A stretch of DNA of 64,000 nucleotides from Rhodocyclaceae bacterium (GTDB lineage Bacteria > Pseudomonadota > Gammaproteobacteria > Burkholderiales > Rhodocyclaceae). This document shows, piece by piece, positions 51,403 to 60,916 of the stretch. The stretch lies in NCBI GenBank assembly GCA_018262775.1, contig JADFDU010000006.1, forward strand, positions 1-64,000. Direction: 5' to 3'. The notes under the pieces are model-generated. The model was not told where the DNA came from, did no database searches, and worked only from the letters and a program-made list of their open reading frames with translations. Made by a program: the position numbers and the translations under genes. Every line of letters starts with the position of its first letter. Positions within the stretch are counted from its first letter, which is position 1.

Positions 51403-53595
51403 TCAGTATTTGACCCGGGCGTAATAGGTGCGCTCCGCCGCTTCGCGCGCCTCACGCAGTGTGCGGATGCCCATCTCCGCCAATAGAGGGATCATCTTCA
51501 GAAAAACTTCTCCGGTGACGATGGCATCGCCCAGCGCCGTATGCCGGCCGATGACGTTGATGCCGAGCCGCGCACAGATCGCCTCCAGCTTGTGCGATTC
51601 CTGATTGGGATGGATCACCGCCGAGAGCAGCAGCGTATCCAGCACAGGCTGTCGGAAACAGATCCCGGTCGACGCCTCCTTGAGCTGCAAGAAGCGCATG
51701 TCGAAGGCGGCGTTGTGCGCTACCAGCACGGTATCCCCGCAAAAGGCGTGAAAGGCAGGTAGCACCTGGCCGATGGTCGGCTGACCGCTCACCATATCCT
51801 CGGTGATGCCGTGAATTGGAATACCCTCTGGACGCAACGAGCGGCGTGGGTCGACGATCTGGTCGATGTTTTCGCTTTTCAGTAGACGCCCATTGACGAT
51901 TCGAGTCGCCCCGATCTGGATGATCTCGTCGCCGGCGGAAGGTTCGAGTCCTGTCGTTTCCGTATCGAAAACGGTATACGTCATTTCACTCAGGAGCCGG
52001 TCGTCCAGGGCCTGGCTGGCTTCGTTCTGCCGGAATAGATCGAAGTCGTAGTATTCCGGCCGGCTCTCAGCCCGCAGCAGGGTAGCAGCCTCGATGGCCT
52101 TCTTCGGTGCTGCCGCCGGAACTAGCAGCCGGATAAAGGATATATGCGATGCCTTCTCGCGCTCGAACCAGATTTCTCCGCCGTGGCGATCGATCACTTC
52201 ACGCAAGGACAGCGGACTGTTCACGCCGGCCACGTTCATCGGGTCGATTTCCCAGGAAAGCAGCGTCTGGCTGCCCATCACCGCACCCGACCAGAGCAGG
52301 TCGATGTAAGCCAGGCGTCCGGCGGGCTCCAGTCGGAAGCGGATTTCACGGATGTCGTACTCATCCAGCAGGCGCGACGCCAGGTAGGTCAGCCCCTGCA
52401 ACAAGGAGAAACTGTCCACCTTGATCCACAGGCCTTCAGCGACTGCCTCGATCTTCGTCGCGAGCGTCAGTTTCTGCTCAATGTGTCGTCGCGCCGCCTC
52501 AATCAGATCCTCGCCGAGCATGTCCTCCAGCGGCCAACGTGCCATGAGGGCTTCCGAGAACTCCGTTGCCGTGCGATCCAGCCGCTGACTCATCGTCCCC
52601 ACTTCCTCACGGATGATGCCGACGAAACGGTCGCGCTGGACCGCATCCATGTCCGGATAGTCGCGCAGGTTCTCGACAGCGGCGCGCACGATGCCCAGTG
52701 AGGCGCGACTGCCTTCGGTCAGCGACTGCAGCAACTCATCGCGCTGGCTCTCCATTTCCATATTGCGCGTTATGTTGTCCAACATGAGGATGTAGCCGGC
52801 TATGGCGCGTCCGCCCGATTCTTCTGCCTCGACCTCACCCCCGCGCGCGGCACCCATCACCGCCGCCATCTGCACTCGGATCAGTTGCCCGGCACGGCTG
52901 GTGGTAACGAAATTGGCCACCGGCTGCTGACTGCCGCGCGTCAGCCGTTGCTGGATGTTTTCCAGGGCGTGGGTAATCAGGTTACGTTCCAGGATGGCGA
53001 AGATCGAGCGTCCCAAGCCGATCAGCCCGGCGGCGGCCGGATCACCCTCCGACAATGCCCTGAATTGCAGACGGGCGCGGTTGTTGTAAAGCAGGATGCG
53101 GCCTTCGAGATTGCACACGACGACGCTTTGCGTCAGTTCCGACATGAGCGCGGCAAGGCGATTCCTTTCTTCCTCGATCGACGATTTCGCCTCCCGAATC
53201 CTGTCCTCGACATCGCGCTGCAGCGATTCCCGCTGCTCGGCGAGCGCATTGACCACCTGCGCGAGGGTGCGAATCTCCGCTGCGCCGAGTTCCTGCAGGC
53301 GCAGGCCGGGATTGGCATTGACCATGACTAGCGCCTGCTCGCGCAACGCCAGTGGCGCCAGAACATAGGCCCGGTAGATGGCATGAACGATCATGCCCAG
53401 AACGGCCCAGGCCATGAGGATGATGAGAATGGAGAGCTCGATGCGGGGTATCATGATGGCGAGGAAGGCTTCACGTTCGGCTGCCTTCATGTCTGCCCAC
53501 AATACCGCTCCAAGTGCGCCGAACAGCACGGCCAGCAGGAGATAGATGCCAGCAAGCACCAAGGCCAGCTTGAGCCGGCCGCCGCGACCTGCCAT
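51403..53595 (-). CDS. membrane sensor with degenerate kinase domain fused to DEDDh exonuclease
   Basis: A 730-residue fusion. Two membrane helices (about 10-33 and 52-75), a HAMP-like linker, a PAS domain (about 145-270) and a kinase-like region (about 275-500) precede a DnaQ-type 3'-5' exonuclease (538-730). The H-box reads LTEGSRASLGIVRAAVENL, with no phosphoacceptor His, and no full N/G boxes are seen, so it is probably a pseudokinase. The nuclease is intact: D544 and E546 (FDTET), D632, H685 and D690 (GRHTALGDA). It links to the receiver gene by TGATG. Confidence 0.88.
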   Translation of the reverse strand: MAGRGGRLKLALVLAGIYLLLAVLFGALGAVLWADMKAAEREAFLAIMIPRIELSILIILMAWAVLGMIVHAIYRAYVLAPLALREQALVMVNANPGLRLQELGAAEIRTLAQVVNALAEQRESLQRDVEDRIREAKSSIEEERNRLAALMSELTQSVVVCNLEGRILLYNNRARLQFRALSEGDPAAAGLIGLGRSIFAILERNLITHALENIQQRLTRGSQQPVANFVTTSRAGQLIRVQMAAVMGAARGGEVEAEESGGRAIAGYILMLDNITRNMEMESQRDELLQSLTEGSRASLGIVRAAVENLRDYPDMDAVQRDRFVGIIREEVGTMSQRLDRTATEFSEALMARWPLEDMLGEDLIEAARRHIEQKLTLATKIEAVAEGLWIKVDSFSLLQGLTYLASRLLDEYDIREIRFRLEPAGRLAYIDLLWSGAVMGSQTLLSWEIDPMNVAGVNSPLSLREVIDRHGGEIWFEREKASHISFIRLLVPAAAPKKAIEAATLLRAESRPEYYDFDLFRQNEASQALDDRLLSEMTYTVFDTETTGLEPSAGDEIIQIGATRIVNGRLLKSENIDQIVDPRRSLRPEGIPIHGITEDMVSGQPTIGQVLPAFHAFCGDTVLVAHNAAFDMRFLQLKEASTGICFRQPVLDTLLLSAVIHPNQESHKLEAICARLGINVIGRHTALGDAIVTGEVFLKMIPLLAEMGIRTLREAREAAERTYYARVKY

Positions 53596-53966
53596 CAGGA
53601 AAGTCCCAGCAACTGCCGCACCTGCGCGATCAGATCCTTGGTCGAAAACGGTTTGGTCATGTAAGCATCCGCACCCAGAGCCGTGCCCTTGGCCACCTCG
53701 GTGTCACGCCCCTTGGCGGTCAGCATCACGATTTTCATCGACTGCCACTGCGGATTGGCACGTAAAGTCTGGCAGACTTCGAAGCCGTTCTTTTTCGGCA
53801 GCATGATGTCGAGCAGCACCAGATCGGGCATCCTCTCCTCGACCGCGCGCAGGGCGGCTTCGCCATCACCGGCAACGGCCACCTCGTAGCCCTCCCGTTT
53901 CATGAGAAATTCAAGGGACACTACGATGTTGGGTTCATCGTCGACGATCAGTATTCGCTTGGTCAT
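53595..53966 (-). CDS. single-domain response regulator
   Basis: A 123-residue receiver domain: acidic pair D9/D10, phosphoacceptor D53 (VLLDIMLPKKNG), TAK motif with Thr near 82 and K104 in TKPFS. It has no output domain, so it would act by protein contact or phosphorelay. GGAGGAGAG precedes the ATG, and it lies between the symporter-kinase and the exonuclease-sensor genes, its likely partners. Confidence 0.93.
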   Translation of the reverse strand: MTKRILIVDDEPNIVVSLEFLMKREGYEVAVAGDGEAALRAVEERMPDLVLLDIMLPKKNGFEVCQTLRANPQWQSMKIVMLTAKGRDTEVAKGTALGADAYMTKPFSTKDLIAQVRQLLGLS

Positions 53967-53968
53967 TT

Positions 53969-56731
53969 TTACGTTCTCTCCTCCCGGCGTTCGGCGCCGC
54001 TTCCGTTCAGGGGCAGGGTAAAGGAAAACGTCGCCCCCTTGCCCAGATCGCTGCTTACCCACAGCCGCCCACCAAAATGCTCGATGATCTGTCGACTGAT
54101 CGGCAGGCCCAGGCCGGTACCTTGCGGCTTGGCGGTCATAGTATCGCCTACCTGGCGGAACTTCTCGAATATGGTGCGCTGGTCTGCTTCGCTAATGCCG
54201 GTGCCGTTATCCTCGACATCTACGCGCACCTCGCCGCCCTCTACGGACAGGGCAACCCTCACCCTTCCCCGCTCCGCCTCACAAAATTTAACCGCATTCG
54301 ACAGCAGATTCAGCATGACCTGGATCAAGCGATCACGATCCGCCCGCACCGTTGGTACATTCCCGGACAGTGCCATGTGCAAGCCGATGCGCTTGTCGCT
54401 GAACAGGGATGAAGTTGCCGCAGCCGATTCCTCGATGACCTCGTGCAAGTCAATGTCGGCTGTATGCCACTCGGCATTGCCCGACTCGATCTTGGCCAAG
54501 TCGAGAACTTGGTTGATGAGGCGCGTCAGCCGCTCGGCTTCCCTGACGATGATGGCGAGGAATTTTTTGCGCTCCAGCAGATCGATTTTCGGATCATCCC
54601 GCAGTATCTCGGAGAAGGCGCGGATGGAAGTGAGGGGCGTGCGCAACTCGTGCGTAACCGTCGACATGAAGTCGTCCTTCATGCGGTCGAGCTCCTTCAG
54701 CCGCTCGTTGGCCGCGCGCAGCTCAGAGGTGGCTTTCTCCAGTTCGTGCGATTTCTGCTCGATCTGGCGCGAATAAGCGCGCACCTGGGAAGCTTCATCG
54801 AGGATGTTCATTACCTCGTCGATGCCGAGCGGCTCTTCCTTCACCACCGAGGCCACCATCACCCGCGCCGAAGCGCCACCGATCGCGCCGGCGAGCAGAT
54901 TCTCGGCGAAATGCACCAGATCCGGGTTGGCTTCAAGCGCGTCGGCTGAGGCCAGCCCGCGCCGACGCGCATAGGCTAGAAAGGCGGCGCGCGCACGCTC
55001 CGGACCAAGGAAGCGGCTGATCAAGGGAAGCAGTTCCTGCACCTGTGCGCTACCGCGCCAAAACCGCGATCCTTCCGTGCCCGCAGTGCGCTTGAACACG
55101 TCTACGAACAGGGTCCCCTGTCCGGTCTCGGCCACGCTGGGCTGCACCCTCAGTGATATCACGACATAGCAGCCGATATTGGCCAGCATGCTCCAAAACA
55201 GGCTGTGCGAGATTTCGTCCAGTCCCGTCAGGCCAAAGAGCTGCTGTGGCCGTAGCAGTGCCATGCCGAACAATCCTTCCTTGATGAAATCGAGGGATAG
55301 CCAGCCCGATTTGGCGAAGGACGGCAGCAGCAATGTGTAGACCCATACGGCAAAACCGGCCAGCAGCCCAGCGACAGCGCCCTGGCGGGTGCCGTTTTTC
55401 CAGTAGATGCCGCCGATGATCGCCGGTGCAAATTGTGCCACGGCGGCGAATGAAATCAGGCCAATGCCGACCAAGGCATACGCCTCCCCCGCGGCGCGGA
55501 AGTAAACGTAGCCAAGCAGCAGGATGAGGGCGATCGCCCAGCGGCGAATAGACAGCAGCAGCCCGGACAGGTCCTGCTGCTCCTGCAGGCGCAACGATTT
55601 CCAGCGCAGCAATACGGGCATCACCAGGTCGTTGCAGACCATGGTGGACAGGGCGATGGTCTCGACGATCACCATGCCAGTGGCGGCCGACAGCCCGCCG
55701 ATGAAGACGAACAGGGCGAGCACTTCTTGCCGCTCGACCATCGGCAGGGTTAACACAAACGTATCGGCATCGACGTTGCCGTCGGGGAAGTGCAACAGGC
55801 CGCCGACCGCGATGGGCAGCACGAAAATATTGATAATCAGCAGGTACAGGGGGAAGAGCCAGGTTGCCCGCGCCAGGTGCCGCTCGTTCACGTTTTCCAC
55901 CACGGCGATCTGGAACTGACGTGGCAGGAACATGATGGAGAGCATGGAAAGAAAGGTCAGAGACCACCAACTGCCATAGCTTGCCCCTGTATCTGCCACC
56001 GTCATCAGGCTCTTCAGTTTGGGTACGGATTCGACACGCGAAAAGATGTCACCAAAACCACTGAAGATACCGTAGGTGACGAAGATACCCACCGCGAGGA
56101 AGGCCAGCAGCTTGACCACCGACTCGAAAGCGATCGCCGCCACCATACCCTCATGGCGCTCCGTGGCATCCAGGTGGCGCGTGCCGAAAAGAATGGTGAA
56201 GGCAGCCAGGATCATGGCAATGTAGAGGGCGCTGTCCTGTAGCAGCGGTTGGGCGGCGGCTTTGGCCGGCATGACAATGTCCGGGTAATGCAGCAGGATG
56301 GTGAAGCTGTTCGAGACCGCCTTCAATTGCAGCGAGATGTAGGGAATGATGCCGATGACGGCAATCACCGTGACCAGGCCGCCAAGCAGCTGGCTCTTGC
56401 CATAGCGCGAGGAAACGAAATCGGCGATGGAGGTGATGCGGTTGGCCTTGCTGATGCGGATAATCTTCAGCATGACGAACCACCACAGCCCGGCCATCAG
56501 AGTCGGACCGAGGTAGATCGGCAGGAAGCCGATACCGGTCGAAGCGGCACGACCGACGCTGCCGTAGAACGTCCAGGTGGTGCAATACACCGCCAGCGAC
56601 AGCGCGTAGATGGTCGGGTTGTCGATCAGCGAGCGGCCGGCGTCGGCGCGCTTGTCGCCGTAGTAGGCGATGGCAAACAGCACGCCCAGATAGGCGAAGG
56701 AAACGCTCGCGATCACCCACCCCTGGAGCAT
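53969..56731 (-). CDS. sodium/solute symporter-histidine kinase hybrid (CbrA-like)
   Basis: A 920-residue protein. Residues 1-530 are an SSS-family symporter with about 13 membrane helices (TWTFYGSVGRAASTGIGFLP; SMLSIMFLPRQFQIAVVENV). A STAC-like linker (about 560-640), a coiled coil (EKSHELEKATSELRAANERL) and a full histidine kinase follow (H-box STVTHELRTPLTSIRAFSE, N-box NLLSNAVKF, G-boxes VEDNGTGIS and GTGLGLPIS). CbrA-type kinases couple substrate transport to signalling. Next to acsA, acetate or a related carboxylate is the likely ligand. Start at 56731; the upstream extension is out of frame with biology of the next gene. Confidence 0.92.
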   Translation of the reverse strand: MLQGWVIASVSFAYLGVLFAIAYYGDKRADAGRSLIDNPTIYALSLAVYCTTWTFYGSVGRAASTGIGFLPIYLGPTLMAGLWWFVMLKIIRISKANRITSIADFVSSRYGKSQLLGGLVTVIAVIGIIPYISLQLKAVSNSFTILLHYPDIVMPAKAAAQPLLQDSALYIAMILAAFTILFGTRHLDATERHEGMVAAIAFESVVKLLAFLAVGIFVTYGIFSGFGDIFSRVESVPKLKSLMTVADTGASYGSWWSLTFLSMLSIMFLPRQFQIAVVENVNERHLARATWLFPLYLLIINIFVLPIAVGGLLHFPDGNVDADTFVLTLPMVERQEVLALFVFIGGLSAATGMVIVETIALSTMVCNDLVMPVLLRWKSLRLQEQQDLSGLLLSIRRWAIALILLLGYVYFRAAGEAYALVGIGLISFAAVAQFAPAIIGGIYWKNGTRQGAVAGLLAGFAVWVYTLLLPSFAKSGWLSLDFIKEGLFGMALLRPQQLFGLTGLDEISHSLFWSMLANIGCYVVISLRVQPSVAETGQGTLFVDVFKRTAGTEGSRFWRGSAQVQELLPLISRFLGPERARAAFLAYARRRGLASADALEANPDLVHFAENLLAGAIGGASARVMVASVVKEEPLGIDEVMNILDEASQVRAYSRQIEQKSHELEKATSELRAANERLKELDRMKDDFMSTVTHELRTPLTSIRAFSEILRDDPKIDLLERKKFLAIIVREAERLTRLINQVLDLAKIESGNAEWHTADIDLHEVIEESAAATSSLFSDKRIGLHMALSGNVPTVRADRDRLIQVMLNLLSNAVKFCEAERGRVRVALSVEGGEVRVDVEDNGTGISEADQRTIFEKFRQVGDTMTAKPQGTGLGLPISRQIIEHFGGRLWVSSDLGKGATFSFTLPLNGSGAERREERT

Positions 56732-56736
56732 CGCCG

Positions 56737-56937
56737 CTAGTCCTCCCGGCGCTCGATGGCCCAGGCCATCAGCCCGATCAGCATCGCCCAGACAGTGAAG
56801 ATGTAGAAGTACAGCAGCGGGATCTCGAACACCTTGCCGGTCTTGTTGAAAAGCGCGATGAGCGGATAGTTGAACATCACGCAGCCGAACAGAAAAACCG
56901 CTACCAGGCGTTGGCCGGTCAAGTTGGGACGATTCAT
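56737..56937 (-). CDS. small two-helix membrane protein preceding the symporter-kinase
   Basis: A 66-residue protein with two hydrophobic helices (LVAVFLFGCVMFNYPLIALF and LLYFYIFTVWAMLIGLMAWA). GGAGGAG lies just before the ATG at 56937. Small two-helix subunits often precede SSS-family transporter genes and may aid their assembly. It ends 5 bases before the symporter-kinase start. Confidence 0.82.
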   Translation of the reverse strand: MNRPNLTGQRLVAVFLFGCVMFNYPLIALFNKTGKVFEIPLLYFYIFTVWAMLIGLMAWAIERRED

Positions 56938-57011
56938 GGCTCTTCTCCTCCAAGGTTCCCGCACACCATGTCGTTTGATTATAGCGTGGCAGAACTGCGG
57001 ATAGCGGACCG

Positions 57012-57040
57012 AAAAAAAGGGCGCCCGAGGCGCCCTTGAT
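57012..57040 (-). terminator. intrinsic terminator of acsA
   Basis: On the minus strand AAGGGCGCC and GGCGCCC-type arms pair around TCGG and are followed by seven T residues. It separates acsA from the sensory cluster downstream, which would need its own promoter in 56938-57011. Confidence 0.9.
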
Positions 57041-57057
57041 CTGCTCCCTCCAATTCT

Positions 57058-59025
57058 TTAGTAGGAACTTTCCTTGAGCTGCTGCAGGATGGCCGGGTTC
57101 TCCAGCGTGGTGACGTCCTGCGTGATTTCCTCGTCCTTGGCAATCGAGCGCAACAGTCGGCGCATGATCTTGCCGGAACGGGTCTTCGGCAGGTTGTCCC
57201 CAAAACGGATGTCCTTGGGCTTGGCGATGGCACCGATTTCCTTGGCGACATGAGCGCGCAGGGCATCGGCGATCTTTTTCGCCTCAGCGCCCGAGGGGCA
57301 GGGTTGCTTGAGCACCACGAATGCGGACACTGCCTCTCCGCTCAGGTCGTCTGGGCGGCCGACCACCGCGGCTTCTGCCACCAGCGGATGAGCAACCAGC
57401 GCCGACTCGATCTCCATCGTGCCGAGACGGTGGCCGGACACATTAAGCACATCGTCAATGCGCCCCATGATCCAGAAGTAGCCGTCCATATCGCGGTTGG
57501 CACCATCACCGGCCAGGTAGTACTTGCCACCGAAGTCCGCTGGATAATAGGATGCCTTGAAGCGTTCCGGATCGCCCCAGATGTTGCGGATCATGAATGG
57601 CCACGGCTTCTTGATGACGAGAAAGCCGCCCTTGCCCAGTTCAACATCGGCGCCGGTCTCGTCCACGATGGCGGCCATGATGCCCGGCAGAGGCAGCGTG
57701 CAGGAACCCGGCTTGAGCGGCGTCGCTCCGGGTAGCGGCGAGATCATGTGGGCGCCGGTTTCAGTCTGCCACCAGGTATCAACGATCGGACAGCGCGCCT
57801 GCCCGACAGTGTTGTAGTACCACATCCAGGCTTCGGGGTTGATCGGCTCCCCCACCGAGCCAAGGATGCGCAGGCTGGAAAGATTGTAGTTCTTCGGCAA
57901 ATCGCCGCCGGCCTTGATGAGCGAGCGGATTGCCGTCGGCGCCGTGTAGAAGATACTGACTTTATGATCTTGGATCATGCGCCAGAAGCGGCCGGCATCC
58001 GGATAGGTCGGCACACCTTCGAAAATGATCTCGGTCGCGCCCATCGCCAGCGGGCCGTAAGTTACATAGGTATGCCCAGTAACCCAGCCGACATCCGCAG
58101 TACACCAGAAGATATCGTTCGACTTGAGGTCAAACACCCACTTCATGCTCATGACCGCACCGAGGAGGTAGCCGGCGCTGGAATGCTGCACGCCTTTCGG
58201 CCTGCCGGTCGAACCCGAGGTGTACAGGATGAATAGCGGATGTTCGGCACCGACAGGGGTAGGCGGACATTCGTCGGACATGCCTTCTTCCAGTTCATGC
58301 CACCACATGTCATGCGCGGCGTTCCAGGCCACTTCGCCGCCGGTGCGCTTGTAGACAATGACCTTTTCGATGGAGTCGCAGCCGCCCAGCGCGAGCGCCT
58401 CGTCGACCGCCGGTTTGAGCGCCATTTGTTTGCCGCCGCGGTATTGCCCATCGGCTGTGATGACCAACTTGGCCTTGCCATCGATGATGCGTTCCTGCAC
58501 GCTCTTCGCCGAGAAACCGCCAAACACCACAGAGTGAATCGCGCCAATGCGGGCGCACGCCTGCATGGCCACCACTGCCTCGATGGACATCGGCAGATAG
58601 ATGAGCACACGATCGCCCTTGGTCGCCCCCAGACGCTTCAGGCCATTGGCAAAGCGACATACCCGGTGATACAACTCCTTGTAGGTGACCTTGGTCACCT
58701 GGCCGTTGTCGGCCTCGAAGATCAGTGCCGTCTTGTGGGGCGTCGACTCTAGATGGCGGTCGAGGCAATTGTAGGAAACGTTGAGTTCGCCGTCCTCAAA
58801 CCACGTATAGAAAGGCGCATTCGATTCATCCAGCACCTTGGTGAACGGCTTGTCCCAGATCAGATTGTCACGGGCTATCTTGCCCCAGAACCCCTCATAG
58901 TCCTGCTCGCTCTTGGTGTATAGCTCCCGGTAGGCTTCCATCCCTGACACGTTCGCCTGAGCAACACACTCCGGGGAAGGCGGGAAAACGCGCGTTTCAT
59001 TCAAGATCGATTCAATCGTGGACAT
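57058..59025 (-). CDS. acsA: acetyl-CoA synthetase
   Basis: A 655-residue AMP-forming acetate--CoA ligase. Markers are the [20 protein letters not shown] phosphate loop, [17 protein letters not shown], the acetate pocket around [15 protein letters not shown], and the acetylatable lysine near [15 protein letters not shown] at the end. AGAGGAGAGG precedes the start. It converts acetate to acetyl-CoA and lies upstream of a two-component cluster that may sense the same substrate. Confidence 0.96.
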   Translation of the reverse strand: MSTIESILNETRVFPPSPECVAQANVSGMEAYRELYTKSEQDYEGFWGKIARDNLIWDKPFTKVLDESNAPFYTWFEDGELNVSYNCLDRHLESTPHKTALIFEADNGQVTKVTYKELYHRVCRFANGLKRLGATKGDRVLIYLPMSIEAVVAMQACARIGAIHSVVFGGFSAKSVQERIIDGKAKLVITADGQYRGGKQMALKPAVDEALALGGCDSIEKVIVYKRTGGEVAWNAAHDMWWHELEEGMSDECPPTPVGAEHPLFILYTSGSTGRPKGVQHSSAGYLLGAVMSMKWVFDLKSNDIFWCTADVGWVTGHTYVTYGPLAMGATEIIFEGVPTYPDAGRFWRMIQDHKVSIFYTAPTAIRSLIKAGGDLPKNYNLSSLRILGSVGEPINPEAWMWYYNTVGQARCPIVDTWWQTETGAHMISPLPGATPLKPGSCTLPLPGIMAAIVDETGADVELGKGGFLVIKKPWPFMIRNIWGDPERFKASYYPADFGGKYYLAGDGANRDMDGYFWIMGRIDDVLNVSGHRLGTMEIESALVAHPLVAEAAVVGRPDDLSGEAVSAFVVLKQPCPSGAEAKKIADALRAHVAKEIGAIAKPKDIRFGDNLPKTRSGKIMRRLLRSIAKDEEITQDVTTLENPAILQQLKESSY

Positions 59026-59401
59026 CTGCACCTCTCCTCTGGCAAGTACTGGAATTGAGCGGCAAAAACAGCTGAAATGGGCTTTCTGCAGCAAAGACCG
59101 CCTGAATACAATGGCAATTTATACCTATTTGAAGCAGGTCACTCTATTCTAGTGAAAGCTTGAATCTATACAAAATAACTTACGTTCTACTTACACATGG
59201 CCGGCCTTGCAACACCTGCCTACCGCATTGCAGCATGAATGATAGAATTTCCGATCCAGTCAGTTCCTGATCACCAGCTTTTTTTGGCAGGTAGGACTTC
59301 ACGTCGCTTCTGTGCCTCGGCCTCGGCCTTAACCATGGCCTGGACCGACACATTCATGGCCAGTTCACTGATCATGGCGAAACAGCATTGAAAGGCAACA
59401 C
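59026..59401. other. divergent intergenic region between acsA and fumarase
   Basis: These 376 bases are AT-richer than the surroundings. They must hold promoters for acsA (minus) and fumarase (plus), but I find no convincing consensus pair. TATAAA at 59117-59122 on the minus strand is a candidate -10. A 34-codon minus-strand frame at 59271-59375 is described separately. Confidence 0.5.
59271..59375 (-). CDS. possible very small protein
   Basis: ATG to TGA, 34 residues (MISELAMNVSVQAMVKAEAE then QKRREVLPAKKSW). It would form one amphipathic, charged helix. No ribosome site is obvious and no family is recognised. It may be a real small protein, the tail of a decayed gene, or chance. Confidence 0.25.
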   Translation of the reverse strand: MISELAMNVSVQAMVKAEAEAQKRREVLPAKKSW

Positions 59402-60916
59402 ATGAGCACCATACGTCAGGAAGATTTCATCCAGAGCATCGCCGACGCCTTCCAGTACATCAGCTACTACCATCCGGGCGACTACATCAAGGCGCTCGCC
59501 GACGCCTACGAGCGCGAGCAAAGCTCTGCCGCCAAGGATGCCATCGCCCAGATTCTCATCAACTCGCGCATGTGCGCCGAGGGCCACCGGCCGATCTGCC
59601 AGGACACGGGCATTGCCGTGGTGTTCCTCAAGGTCGGCATGAACGTCCGCTGGGACGCGTCCATGAGCGTGCAGGAAATGGTCGATGAGGGTGTGCGACG
59701 CGCCTACAACGATCCGGACAACAGGTTGCGTGCCTCCGTGCTGCGCGATCCGGCCGGCACGCGCACGAACACCAAGGACAATACCCCGGCCGTGGTGCAT
59801 ACCGAGATCGTCCTGGGCGACCATGTCGAGGCAACTTGCGCGGCAAAGGGTGGCGGCTCGGAGAACAAATCGAAGTTTTATGCGCTCAATCCTTCCGACT
59901 CGATCGTGGACTGGGTGTTGAAGACCGTGCCGACCATGGGCGCCGGCTGGTGTCCGCCCGGCATCCTCGGCATCGGCATCGGCGGTACGCCGGAGAAGGC
60001 CATGTTGCTGGCCAAGAAATCACTCATGGCACCGGTGGACATCCATGAACTGATCGCGCGCGGCCCGAAGACGCGCGCCGAGGAACTGCGACTGGAACTA
60101 TACGAAAAGGTCAATGCCCTTGGCATCGGCGCTCAAGGGTTGGGGGGGCTGACCACCGTTCTCGACGTCAAGGTGCTGGATTATCCGACCCATGCCGCCT
60201 CTCTGCCAATCGCCATGATTCCCAACTGCGCCGCCACGCGCCATGCGCATTTTCACCTGGACGGCTCCGGCCCGGCGCGGCTGGAGCCGCCCAATCTTGA
60301 CGACTGGCCCCGGCTCGCCTACGACTCCGGCAAGGGAAAGCGCGTCAATCTCGATGCTGTCACGCGCGAGGAAGTGGCTCGTTGGCAACCGGGCGACGTC
60401 CTGCTGCTCAACGGCAAACTGCTCACGGGCCGGGACGCAGCACACAAGCGCCTGATCGACATGCTGAACCGGGGCGAGAAGCTGCCGGTAGACTTCACCA
60501 ACCGCTTCATCTACTACGTCGGGCCGGTCGATCCGGTGCGCGACGAGGTGGTGGGCCCCGCCGGCCCGACCACGGCAACCCGCATGGATAAATTTACCCG
60601 TCAGATGCTGGAACAGACCGGGCTGCTCGGCATGGTTGGCAAAGCCGAGCGCGGCCCGGCCGCCATCGAGGCAATCCGCGACAACAAGGCGGTCTACCTG
60701 ATGGCCGTCGGCGGTGCAGCCTATCTTGTGTCGAAAGCCATTCGTGCCGCGCGTGTAGCAGCCTTCGCCGACCTCGGCATGGAGGCGATCTATGAATTCG
60801 AGGTGAAGGATATGCCGGTGACCGTAGCGGTGGATTCGCTCGGTACTTCGGTACACCAGGCCGGCCCGCAGGAATGGCGAGCCAGAATCGGCAAGCTGCC
60901 GGTGGTCAAGGTCTAG
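59402..60916 (+). CDS. fumA: class I fumarate hydratase
   Basis: A 504-residue [4Fe-4S] fumarase converting fumarate to malate. The alpha-type domain has RPICQDTGIAVVFLKVG and NAAARHAHF-like NCAATRHAHFHLDGSG; the beta-type domain has TNRFIYYVGPVDPV and GPTTATRMDKFTRQMLEQTG. Cluster cysteines are those of CQDTG, NCAATRH and the earlier CAAKGGGSENKSK. The 3' end overlaps the convergent receiver gene by 11 bases. Confidence 0.95.
   Translation: MSTIRQEDFIQSIADAFQYISYYHPGDYIKALADAYEREQSSAAKDAIAQILINSRMCAEGHRPICQDTGIAVVFLKVGMNVRWDASMSVQEMVDEGVRRAYNDPDNRLRASVLRDPAGTRTNTKDNTPAVVHTEIVLGDHVEATCAAKGGGSENKSKFYALNPSDSIVDWVLKTVPTMGAGWCPPGILGIGIGGTPEKAMLLAKKSLMAPVDIHELIARGPKTRAEELRLELYEKVNALGIGAQGLGGLTTVLDVKVLDYPTHAASLPIAMIPNCAATRHAHFHLDGSGPARLEPPNLDDWPRLAYDSGKGKRVNLDAVTREEVARWQPGDVLLLNGKLLTGRDAAHKRLIDMLNRGEKLPVDFTNRFIYYVGPVDPVRDEVVGPAGPTTATRMDKFTRQMLEQTGLLGMVGKAERGPAAIEAIRDNKAVYLMAVGGAAYLVSKAIRAARVAAFADLGMEAIYEFEVKDMPVTVAVDSLGTSVHQAGPQEWRARIGKLPVVKV

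Noticed and set aside
59180-59230. Sigma-54 promoter near GGCCGGCCTTGCA upstream of fumarase
   Set aside because: The distance between the GG and GC elements is two bases too short for a -24/-12 promoter.
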